Shown one piece after another: positions 1 to 7,306 of a DNA stretch of 64,000 nt. The stretch spans positions 174,431 to 238,430 of the forward strand of contig CACVQR010000010.1 in NCBI GenBank assembly GCA_902756345.1. Direction: 5' to 3'. The position numbers and the translations under genes were made by a program. This stretch comes from Fibrobacter succinogenes. GTDB lineage: Bacteria; Fibrobacterota; Fibrobacteria; Fibrobacterales; Fibrobacteraceae. The notes under the pieces were generated by a model. The model had not been told where the DNA came from, searched no databases, and was given only the letters and a program-made list of their open reading frames with translations. Each line of letters opens with the position of its first letter. Position 1 is the stretch's first letter.

Positions 1-89
1 GCCGTTTGCAGTAACTTCGTGCCATAAAACACTTATTTTTAACTTGCAAGCGGAACAGGTCTCCACATTTTTCTAAATAATGGCCCATA

Positions 90-713
90 ATGACGTTTTC
101 GACCCTATTTACTATCGTAATGGCCCTCATCTTTGCGCGCATTTTTTGGCTAAAAATCAAGGATGTGAGCATGAAAAGCGAATCCTTTAAGCAGCTTCCG
201 GCCAAAGACCAGCTTTCTGTCTTGAAAGAATGCCTTTTGAACAATCCGACCGAAACAAACCTGAAAAATCTGAAAGAGTTTTCCCAGAAACAAGGTGTCG
301 AATTGGACATCGAATCTTATAGGCCGTTCATCAAAAAGCAGCAGGAACTAACCCGCCGAAAGGACGCCCTTGCCGAAGACAACGAACTCTTTACCGCTGA
401 GGCCGAATGGATCGACCAGATTTCGCCCATGGAATTTGAAGAGGCCAAACTCGCCAAGCAAGAAAACCGGTTTGAGGACTATATTCTGCATTCGCTCGAA
501 GGCGTTGCAAGGCTTTACTCGGATCGGGCCATTTTAAGCGAACTGGACTCCCTAGTTCAAGACTACCCTAAAGCCAAGGTACTCGCCCAAGGGTACCGCG
601 ACCTCATGGAATTGCGTGACCAAAGCGGAGCAGACGACGAATCGCTCAAAAAATTGCGTGCCGCCAAGGAATCTTGGGAAAAAGAACTCTTGCAAGTGGA
701 TATTGAACAGTGA
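90..713 (+). CDS. Membrane-anchored protein of unknown function
   Basis: I do not recognise a family. Residues 1-21 form one hydrophobic helix (Phe, Ile, Leu, Val rich) followed by Lys, so it is probably an inner-membrane anchor with the rest cytoplasmic. The remaining ~180 residues are charged, Glu/Lys/Leu rich and look mostly helical, possibly coiled coil, with no catalytic motif that I can see. The ATG at 90 is chosen because the anchor begins there. The stop codon overlaps the GTG of topB in GTGA (4 bases), so the two genes are probably cotranscribed and translationally coupled. The upstream end of any operon lies outside the window. Confidence 0.7.
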   Translation: MTFSTLFTIVMALIFARIFWLKIKDVSMKSESFKQLPAKDQLSVLKECLLNNPTETNLKNLKEFSQKQGVELDIESYRPFIKKQQELTRRKDALAEDNELFTAEAEWIDQISPMEFEEAKLAKQENRFEDYILHSLEGVARLYSDRAILSELDSLVQDYPKAKVLAQGYRDLMELRDQSGADDESLKKLRAAKESWEKELLQVDIEQ

Positions 714-3526
714 TCCTACTTGTCGCCGAAAAACCGTCTGTCGCAAACCAACACTACCGCCCTATGCTGGAGCGGTTGGAAGGGGAAAAATTCACCCAAG
801 GCGACGGATGCCTGATTGGCAAGAACCATTGCATCACCTGGTGCGTAGGTCACCTGATTACCCTTGCGCCGTTAGACGCTTACCCCGGTTTTGAAGGCGG
901 CTGGCGACTTTCGAATTTGCCCCTGCTCCCAGAAAAATTCAAGCTCATGGAAATCGAGAGCACCAAGAAACAGCTGAATGTGGTGCGGCAGATGATGGAG
1001 CAAGCAGACGTGCTGGTGAACGGCGCGGATGCCGGCCGCGAAGGTAACTTGATTTTTGACTTGGTGCTCGACTACACGCCCTCTTTTAAGCAAAAGACCA
1101 TCAAGCGCCTATGGGTGAACAGCTACGTGGCCAAGGACTTGGACAAGGCCTGGAAGAACCTAGAAGACGCTACCCAGCGCGTGAATTTAAGCTATGCAGC
1201 CCGCTTAAGACAGCGAGCCGACTGGATGGTGGGACTGAACGCGACACGCGCCTACACGCTCACAGCAGGGCGCGGCAAGATGATTTCGGTGGGGCGCGTG
1301 CAGACTCCGACCCTAAACCTGATTGTAGAACGCGACACCATCGTAGAACAATTCAAGGAACTGTTCTACTACAGCGTCGTGGGCACATGGAAAGGGTTCC
1401 AGGCACAATATGTCAAACGCGAAGAAGACACCAAAGGCGAAGCAAATCTTAAAGTCGCGGTTTTTGAAAAAGAAACGGAAGCGAATGCGGTTGTAGCGCG
1501 ATGCGTCCCTCCTGCCGAAGCTGCTATAGCAAAAATCGATAACCAGCAAAAGAAGCAATTTCCGCAGAAGCCTTTTGACCTGACCGAACTCCAGAAAGAG
1601 GGCAACAAGCGTTTTAAATACAGCGCCCAGCAAGTTTTGGATTGCGCGCAGAACCTGTACGAAAAGAAACTGCTCACCTACCCACGTACCGATTCGCAGT
1701 ACCTGCCCGACACCATGAAGCAAGAGGCATTCGCCCTCGCACAGAAATTGGCAACACCCGAGCAGCAAAAGGTTTTCCGTTCTTTCGATGAAAATTTCGT
1801 CTTCATCAATTCGAGCAAGGTGACCGACCACTTTGCCATTATCCCCACCGGCGAAGCTCCGAACGATTTGCCCGAAATGGAGCAGAAGATTTACGACCTG
1901 GCCAAGGAACGCTTTGTGCAGGCGTGGCTGAAGCCGTACGTGTGGGATGAAATGGAGGTGACATTGCAAAGCAATGTCATCCTGAGCGAAGCATCAGCGA
2001 AGTCGAAGGATCCAGATTTATTCCGATTAAAGCTCAAGCGCAACGAAGATTTGGGATTCCGCGCACTTGTGAAGGAAGAAAAGAAAAAGACTAGCAAGAA
2101 GAAAGGAGATTCCCGCTCGGAGGCGGGAATGACAAGTGCAGGTGACGAGGGCAAGGGCGACAGCGATGAAATCACGAACCTGGTAGAAGTTTTCCCGGAA
2201 TGGGCTGTTGGCGAACACGCGCCTTTTGACAGCGTAGAATTGCAAAAGAAAAAGAAGAGCAAGCCCAAGTACTATACCGAGGCGACTCTTTTGGCCGCAA
2301 TGAAAACCGCCGGCAAGCAGATCGAAAACGAGGAACTTGCCGAAGCCATGAAGGACCGCGGCCTAGGTACGCCGGCAACGCAAGCAGGCATTATCGAGAC
2401 TCTCAAGAAGCGCGGCTTTATCGAAGCGCAAAAGAATTATCTGGTGAGTACAGAGCGCGGACGCGAAGTGATCGCCTTGATGGATGAAAAAGTCAAGTCA
2501 CCCGAAATGACCGGCGAATGGGAATACAAACTTTCGCAGGTCGAAAAGGGCGAGCTTCAACCGGCTGAATTCCGCGACGGAATCGTTGAATACGTGAAGC
2601 AGCTGTTCGCCGATTTACATGCGCGATACGGCTGCCAGTTCGAGCGCGAAACCGCAACCGAAAGCATTCCATGCCCCAAGTGCGGGAGCGCGCTCGAAGT
2701 AGCCCCCTGGGGCTACGTGTGCCCCAAGACCGAATGTGGATTCCGATTCGGGCACACTGTGGCAGGCAAAATGCTTTCTCATTCTGAAACGAAGACCTTG
2801 CTTGCCGAAGGCCATGTAGGCCCGCTTTCTGGTTTCAAGAGCAAGAAAGGCACCGAATTCTCGGCAAAACTTTCGGTTGACAAAGATTTCAACATCCAGT
2901 TTGAATTCGAAAGCGACGGCAAGTTCCACGGGCAAAAAACAGAATACAAGTGCCCGCTCTGCGGCGAGCCCCTCGAAGAAAACAAGAACGCCCTATTCTG
3001 CACCAATGCTACCGATGGCGTCGACTGCAAATTCACGCTATTCAAGACCGTCGCAGGCCACACGCTTACCGTCGCCGAAATAAACGAACTCTTTACCAAT
3101 GGCGAAACACCGCTGATTCAAGATTTCAAGAGCAAGAAAGGCTCTGATTTTGCCGCTCGCCTCAAATGGGGCGAAGGCGCCGACAAGGGCCGCGCTGTTT
3201 TTGAATTCGCTCGCAGGAACCTCCCCTGCCCCGTTTGCGGAGACCAATTGCGTTTTCGCACCGGGACATCGAACCAAGGCAATGGCGAAGCGAATCACGC
3301 CGCTTACGTGTGCATGAACCCGCAATGTGGTTTTGGAATTCCGCAAGTATTCTATCAGCGCAAACTCACCGACGACGAAGTCGAAGGATTGCTCAAGAAC
3401 AAATTCACGCCGGTCCTCGAGCCGTTCAAAAAGAACGATACGACCTTCCGTGCAGCACTTGAAATCCGCGACGGCGGCAAGCTCGCCTTCAACAAATTAA
3501 CCGTCGAAGTCATCAATCAAAAATAA
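710..3526 (+). CDS. topB: DNA topoisomerase III
   Basis: Type IA topoisomerase that cuts one DNA strand through a tyrosine and passes the other, decatenating DNA in the cytoplasm. The N-terminus (ILLVAEKPSVAN) opens the Toprim domain, and the metal-site sequence GADAGREGN lies near residues 105-113. The active-site tyrosine is Y324 in LLTYPRTDSQYLP. The C-terminus (about 650-938) carries three Cys4-type zinc ribbons (CPKCG, CPLCG, CPVCG), alternating with modules containing GFKSKKG or DFKSKKG. At 938 aa it is much longer than enterobacterial TopB, owing to these modules and to loops at about 420-435 and 465-475 that consist of dispersed repeat DNA (1975-2013 and 2105-2135). The start is GTG, overlapping the preceding stop by 4 bases. 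Identification is secure. Confidence 0.95.
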   Translation: MILLVAEKPSVANQHYRPMLERLEGEKFTQGDGCLIGKNHCITWCVGHLITLAPLDAYPGFEGGWRLSNLPLLPEKFKLMEIESTKKQLNVVRQMMEQADVLVNGADAGREGNLIFDLVLDYTPSFKQKTIKRLWVNSYVAKDLDKAWKNLEDATQRVNLSYAARLRQRADWMVGLNATRAYTLTAGRGKMISVGRVQTPTLNLIVERDTIVEQFKELFYYSVVGTWKGFQAQYVKREEDTKGEANLKVAVFEKETEANAVVARCVPPAEAAIAKIDNQQKKQFPQKPFDLTELQKEGNKRFKYSAQQVLDCAQNLYEKKLLTYPRTDSQYLPDTMKQEAFALAQKLATPEQQKVFRSFDENFVFINSSKVTDHFAIIPTGEAPNDLPEMEQKIYDLAKERFVQAWLKPYVWDEMEVTLQSNVILSEASAKSKDPDLFRLKLKRNEDLGFRALVKEEKKKTSKKKGDSRSEAGMTSAGDEGKGDSDEITNLVEVFPEWAVGEHAPFDSVELQKKKKSKPKYYTEATLLAAMKTAGKQIENEELAEAMKDRGLGTPATQAGIIETLKKRGFIEAQKNYLVSTERGREVIALMDEKVKSPEMTGEWEYKLSQVEKGELQPAEFRDGIVEYVKQLFADLHARYGCQFERETATESIPCPKCGSALEVAPWGYVCPKTECGFRFGHTVAGKMLSHSETKTLLAEGHVGPLSGFKSKKGTEFSAKLSVDKDFNIQFEFESDGKFHGQKTEYKCPLCGEPLEENKNALFCTNATDGVDCKFTLFKTVAGHTLTVAEINELFTNGETPLIQDFKSKKGSDFAARLKWGEGADKGRAVFEFARRNLPCPVCGDQLRFRTGTSNQGNGEANHAAYVCMNPQCGFGIPQVFYQRKLTDDEVEGLLKNKFTPVLEPFKKNDTTFRAALEIRDGGKLAFNKLTVEVINQK
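1975..2013 (+). repeat. Dispersed repeat copy (TGTCATCCTGAGCG...CGAAGGATCC) inside topB
   Basis: The segment begins TGTCATCCTGAGCGAAGC and ends TCGAAGGATCC. The same ends occur outside genes at 53159-53190 (reverse orientation) and, more diverged, at 29277-29310 and 32318-32358. Here it is read in frame as about 13 residues (NVILSEASAKSKDPD) between two stretches that fit the topoisomerase III fold. It adds no stop codon and keeps the frame. A GACATTGC/GCAATGTC inverted repeat sits at its left edge. Confidence 0.75.
2105..2135 (+). repeat. Second dispersed repeat copy (GGAGATTCCCGC...GGCGGGAATGACA) inside topB
   Basis: A hairpin-forming segment (TTCCCGC/GCGGGAA arms) ending in ATGACA. Relatives lie between genes at 29336-29363, 44931-44961 and 63745-63778. 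It is read in frame as GDSRSEAGMTSA within a Lys/Gly/Asp-rich loop. Together with the copy at 1975 it gives topB two different inserted families about 90 bases apart. Confidence 0.7.
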
Positions 3527-3530
3527 ACCG

Positions 3531-3760
3531 AGCCGCAGCAATGCTTGCACGGGCATGGCCGAGCCGAAGAATTTGCTGTAAGACTAACACATAAGACGAG
3601 ATTCTTACTCTTGTAAAAAGACTAACTCGTAAGGCGAGAGACGCGGACAAGCCAAAGGCTTGTACATGACCGAGCCCCAGAACAGGCGTAGAAAAGGCCG
3701 TAAGGCGAGCGCAGCGGCGGCAAACAAGTTTGCCGACATTGCCGAGCCGAAGGCCTTTCT
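3531..3760. repeat. Three tandem copies of a variable-stem hairpin repeat
   Basis: Each copy has a right flank close to CATGACCGAGCC, and copies two and three share a left flank like AAGGCGAGxGxxGCGG. Between the flanks is a short perfect hairpin whose sequence differs: ACAAGCC/GGCTTGT near 3648-3664 and GGCAAAC/GTTTGCC near 3719-3734. The copy near 3535-3566 has ATGC/GCAT. A fourth copy lies at 32163-32212 with CCATGC/GCATGG. No gene is visible in this 225-base stretch. Confidence 0.7.
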
Positions 3761-3799
3761 TTTTTCATTGACCATCCGGTCAATGAAAAAAGAAAGGCC
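3752..3799. terminator. 22-bp perfect inverted repeat with 4-base loop
   Basis: The arms run 3752-3773 and 3778-3799, are fully complementary, and enclose the loop ATCC. The arms contain A6/T6 tracts. The structure lies between the ends of topB and of the opposing gene at 4016, so a bidirectional transcription stop is the simplest reading. Confidence 0.6.
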
Positions 3800-3818
3800 C
3801 CTCAAACGAGGAGCCTTT
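3785..3818 (-). terminator. Rho-independent terminator of the gene at 4016-5311
   Basis: Read on the minus strand, the stem AAAGGC.CCTC pairs with GAGG.GCCTTT around a GTTT loop and is followed by CTTTTTTC. It overlaps the right arm of the 3752-3799 palindrome, so the two structures are alternative folds. Between 3819 and 4015 I see only a possible 7-codon reading frame at 3836 with a good AAGGAG, and no recognisable gene. Confidence 0.6.
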
Positions 3819-4015
3819 CCTAAGAAGGAGAAAATATGAATCGGTATGTGGAACCTTGAACCTATCAGGAGGGGAGCAATGATAGTGTCGTTTGAGGATT
3901 TACCCTTCTACCGTTCACAATTCCAAATATACCCATTTATTTGCCCGCGGGAACTACCAATTTGCTTATTTTCTAAATCCGTTTCGATTACATTTGGGAT
4001 TTAGTAAACAGGCGT

Positions 4016-5311
4016 TTACTCTTCGCGGAAAATGATCTTGCACTTCGGTACGAAGCGGAATCCACCGCGACGATGGCGTTCGATTTCAAAGAACTTCTTC
4101 ACGCCTTCGGACGGATGTTCCGGATCGTCGGAGCCGTTGATATGAGCAATCACGCGGTTCAAGCGGCTTTCGAAGTTCGGACGCAGCGGGTCCATGCAAA
4201 TAGACGGATCGCGCTTGAATTCACGGTTTTCAAACTCTTCACGACCAGTTGCACTGTATTCGCGCAGCAAGTTGCGAAGAATTCGAGCAGGCACGTTACG
4301 CATCAAGTGCTTGTTGTTCACCGAAATAGAATCGTCGCTCTTGTAGTAGATGATTGTCACGGAGTCGTTCATGGCTTCAAGCAACTGTTCCTGGGCTTTC
4401 TGGATGGGTTCCCATGAATCGAATTCCTGCTTGACGACCGCACTCATAAGCTTGTTGAACGGTTCCGGAGCCACCACATTGGCCTTATAATCAAAGTAGA
4501 CCACGCTAGCCGGTGCGCCGTAATAACAACCCTTCTGAATCAGGACTGCACCAACCTTTTCGTCAATGACATCTTCCGTGGCACGAATGCAGGCCATCTT
4601 CTTTTCGGCTTCAAATTCCCATTCGAGACCATATTCGGCAAGGCAATCGCCAAAGGTCTTATATTCGCCCACTTGGCGGCCATTCACAAACACAAAGCCA
4701 TCGCGAACTTCGGCTGTAGCACGATTTTCAAGAGCTTCGACAAAAGAGGTCTGGCAAGCCTTATATTCAATTTTTTCGTAGCGAGGCGTATTCAGGAGAA
4801 TTGCTCCGATCTGCACCAAGCCGTTGAACCAGCGCATGGGGTTCGTAATCAGCATACCCGGGGAGTCAAACCGGTAGGTGAAGTATTCCTTGCGGAAACC
4901 GTCGACCAGTTCACGGCGGAGGAACTTCGCATTGGAAAGCAGCGGATAACGCTTCGGAATAATATCAAGACAGAGTTGACGGACGTCTTCAGTTGCATAG
5001 AACTGCGAAACATACGGAAGGTAAGAACGAAGCACGCTACGAGCGGGAATCGCTTCGAAAGTGGCGCAACGGTCCATAATGCGCTGTACGAATTCGTCCG
5101 GATTTTCGCCACGTTCATAGAGCCAGTTTACCACATTGTTCATCATAAGACGGTGAACACTTTCATCCACGAACGAATCTTCGAAGTAGATGTCGTTTAG
5201 CAACTTGACATTGAAACGAGGGTCACGCTTAATGAGAGTCAAGATATCCTTGACAGGATACGAGATGAGCAACTCAATGTGAGTCAACTGAAGGAATAGG
5301 TTAGAAAGCAC
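4016..5311 (-). CDS. Conserved-looking cytoplasmic protein of unknown function
   Basis: I do not recognise the family. The 431 residues have no signal peptide or membrane segment and mix charged helices with short strand-like stretches. The N-terminal third is helical, with alternating Leu/Ile and many Asp and Arg residues. A middle segment (about 190-250) contains VRDGFVFVNGRQVGEY, which looks like a beta hairpin. The C-terminal quarter (about 335-420) resembles a winged-helix or DNA-binding type fold, but this is only an impression. The start is GTG at 5311, with GAGG 7 bases upstream, and no in-frame ATG fits better. It is divergent from mutL and ends at a terminator near 3800. Confidence 0.75.
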   Translation of the reverse strand: MLSNLFLQLTHIELLISYPVKDILTLIKRDPRFNVKLLNDIYFEDSFVDESVHRLMMNNVVNWLYERGENPDEFVQRIMDRCATFEAIPARSVLRSYLPYVSQFYATEDVRQLCLDIIPKRYPLLSNAKFLRRELVDGFRKEYFTYRFDSPGMLITNPMRWFNGLVQIGAILLNTPRYEKIEYKACQTSFVEALENRATAEVRDGFVFVNGRQVGEYKTFGDCLAEYGLEWEFEAEKKMACIRATEDVIDEKVGAVLIQKGCYYGAPASVVYFDYKANVVAPEPFNKLMSAVVKQEFDSWEPIQKAQEQLLEAMNDSVTIIYYKSDDSISVNNKHLMRNVPARILRNLLREYSATGREEFENREFKRDPSICMDPLRPNFESRLNRVIAHINGSDDPEHPSEGVKKFFEIERHRRGGFRFVPKCKIIFREE

Positions 5312-5410
5312 TTTTACCTCACTCTATTGAATGGTATTTTGAAAAACGCCACTCAGCCTTTTCGGACTATTAATTTAGCAAAAAAATACGTATTATACCC
5401 CCCAAAAGGC

Positions 5411-5422
5411 TATATTTGGGGC
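5411..5422 (+). promoter_or_regulatory. Promoter hexamer of mutL, leaderless spacing
   Basis: TATATTTG at 5411-5418 matches the TAnnTTTG box known from Bacteroidetes promoters. Its first T is exactly 12 nt before the ATG at 5423, which would put +1 at the start codon. No TTTG box is clear about 20 bases further upstream. Confidence 0.5.
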
Positions 5423-7306
5423 ATGAAATCGGCTGAAATACACGTTTTATCGGATGAAATCATCAATAAAATTGCTGCTGGCGAGGTCATAGAGCGCCCC
5501 GCGTCGGCTGTTAAAGAGCTGATAGAAAACGCCATTGACGCAGGAGCCACCCGTATACAGGTGTCGATCGAAGAAGGTGGCAAGAAAAAGATCCAGGTTA
5601 CCGACAACGGCAAGGGCATGAACGGGGCCGATCTGGATTTGTGCTACCTGAGACACACCACCTCAAAACTTTTTAATGCAGACGACCTGTTCCATTTGCA
5701 GACAAACGGTTTTAGAGGCGAAGCCGTGGCCTCCATTGCCGCGGTGTCCAAATTGACCATTACCAGTGCCACCGACGAGGGCGATAGCGGCCGAATTATC
5801 CTGGAAGGCGGAAACGTTGTCGAAAAACAAGACATACAAGCTAGCCGAGGCACCACCTTCCTGGTCGAAGACCTGTTTTACAACACCCCCGTCCGCCGCA
5901 ACTTCTTGAGCAGCGAAACGGCCGAAAGCACCCGAATTTTCGATGTTGTTCTAAAAACGGCCATTGCACACCCCGAAATCCGCTTTGACTACAAAGTCGG
6001 AGACAAGACCTTGTTTACAGGTGTCCCAGGAGAGTTGCGCAACCGTATTGCCGAAGCCATCGGCTCTAAAATTGCAAAGGCGCTTTTGCCGGTCGACTAC
6101 ACCGAAGCCGGCGTACACGTTTGGGGTTACGTCTCCCCCACCACCGAAACCAACGGCAAGCGCAACCACCAGTTTTTATTCATCCGCAATCGCCCTATCG
6201 AAAGCAAGATGATCAGCAAGGCGGTACAGCAGGCCTACGAGCCTTACGGCGCCCAATGCAAGCCTGTTTCGGTCCTGTTTTTAGACATGCCGGACATGGA
6301 ATTCGACGTCAACGTGCACCCCGCCAAGCGCGAGGTTCGCTTTGCCAACCAGAATTTGGTATTTCTGGTGGTGTCCCACGCCATTCGCGACGCCTTTACC
6401 AAGGACATGGAGGCCAACTCGCCCTTAATCGACTTGAGCGACCTCCAAGATAGCAAGCCGGAAGTTCCTTACGGATTCGAAGAACCGATTTCCAAACCGG
6501 CCGTCGCCCCTGCTCCAAGCTTTACTCCCAGGGAATTTAGCACAAAGGAATCGAGCGGCGACATTCCCGAAATGTCGAATTTTCCGACTGCCGGATTCAC
6601 TTTTGAAAAGCCCCGCAAAGCGGTGCGCCAAAATGATTTGGCCCAGGACTTGTTCAGCACGCCTGAAGCAGGCAAAGTCATTTCGCTGGAAGGCAAGGTG
6701 AACGAGACTCCCGAGCCTGTAACCCAATGGGTTCCGCCCACATTCTTCCAGATTGCAGACACCTACATTGCCGGCGATGACTCCAATGGCCTCTTGGTCA
6801 TTGACCAGCATGCGGCCCATTCGCGCGTGCTTTACGAACAAGCGCTGGACACCTTAAGAAATGGAGCCGCCCTGGACAGCCAGGAACTGTTGTTTCCGGA
6901 ACTTCTGGACCTTTCCAAGCTTGAGATCGAGGCTTTAAAGAGTGTCGAAGACCAATTCAAGCGTTTAGGCTTTTACATTGAACATTTCGGCGGCGAGACC
7001 TACCAAATTCGCGCGATTCCGAGCGCGCTCCCGCTTTCGCGCGCCATCAAGGCGGTCAAGGACTTTTTGGACAGCATCGGTGACGAAGGCAAAAACGAAG
7101 GCGACATGGTGAAGGTGCAAGACACTATCGCCAAAGCCTGGGCAAACACAAACGCCTACCAGGCAGGCGACAAGCTCAAGTCGGAAGAAATGGCCGCTCT
7201 CGTAAGCCAACTCATGCTGACCGAAGAACCGCTTAAATCGCCCTACGGTCACCCGACGTTACTGCGCTTTACGCTCGACGAACTGGCCAAGAAATTCAAG
7301 CGCTAG
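5423..7306 (+). CDS. mutL: DNA mismatch repair protein MutL
   Basis: GHKL-ATPase coordinator of mismatch repair, linking MutS to strand incision. The ATP site is intact: ELIENAIDAGAT, DNGKGM, TTSKL and GFRGEAVASI in the first ~110 residues. A poorly conserved linker (about 340-430) precedes the C-terminal dimerisation domain. The start is placed at the ATG at 5423 (MKSAEIHVLSDEIINKIAAG), the conventional MutL N-terminus, not at in-frame codons 96 bases upstream, giving 627 aa. In the C-domain the endonuclease motif DQHAxxExxxxE reads DQHAAHSRVLYE (S467 for Glu), the usual ACK element reads WANTN, and CPHGRP reads SPYGHP (606-611), so nicking activity is doubtful. The 3' end overlaps lpxB, on the opposite strand, by 48 bases. 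Confidence 0.96.
   Translation: MKSAEIHVLSDEIINKIAAGEVIERPASAVKELIENAIDAGATRIQVSIEEGGKKKIQVTDNGKGMNGADLDLCYLRHTTSKLFNADDLFHLQTNGFRGEAVASIAAVSKLTITSATDEGDSGRIILEGGNVVEKQDIQASRGTTFLVEDLFYNTPVRRNFLSSETAESTRIFDVVLKTAIAHPEIRFDYKVGDKTLFTGVPGELRNRIAEAIGSKIAKALLPVDYTEAGVHVWGYVSPTTETNGKRNHQFLFIRNRPIESKMISKAVQQAYEPYGAQCKPVSVLFLDMPDMEFDVNVHPAKREVRFANQNLVFLVVSHAIRDAFTKDMEANSPLIDLSDLQDSKPEVPYGFEEPISKPAVAPAPSFTPREFSTKESSGDIPEMSNFPTAGFTFEKPRKAVRQNDLAQDLFSTPEAGKVISLEGKVNETPEPVTQWVPPTFFQIADTYIAGDDSNGLLVIDQHAAHSRVLYEQALDTLRNGAALDSQELLFPELLDLSKLEIEALKSVEDQFKRLGFYIEHFGGETYQIRAIPSALPLSRAIKAVKDFLDSIGDEGKNEGDMVKVQDTIAKAWANTNAYQAGDKLKSEEMAALVSQLMLTEEPLKSPYGHPTLLRFTLDELAKKFKR

Noticed and set aside
3836..3859. Seven-codon reading frame with AAGGAG ribosome site, possible leader peptide
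   Set aside because: There is no gene downstream on the same strand to be controlled, and the peptide has no run of a regulatory amino acid.
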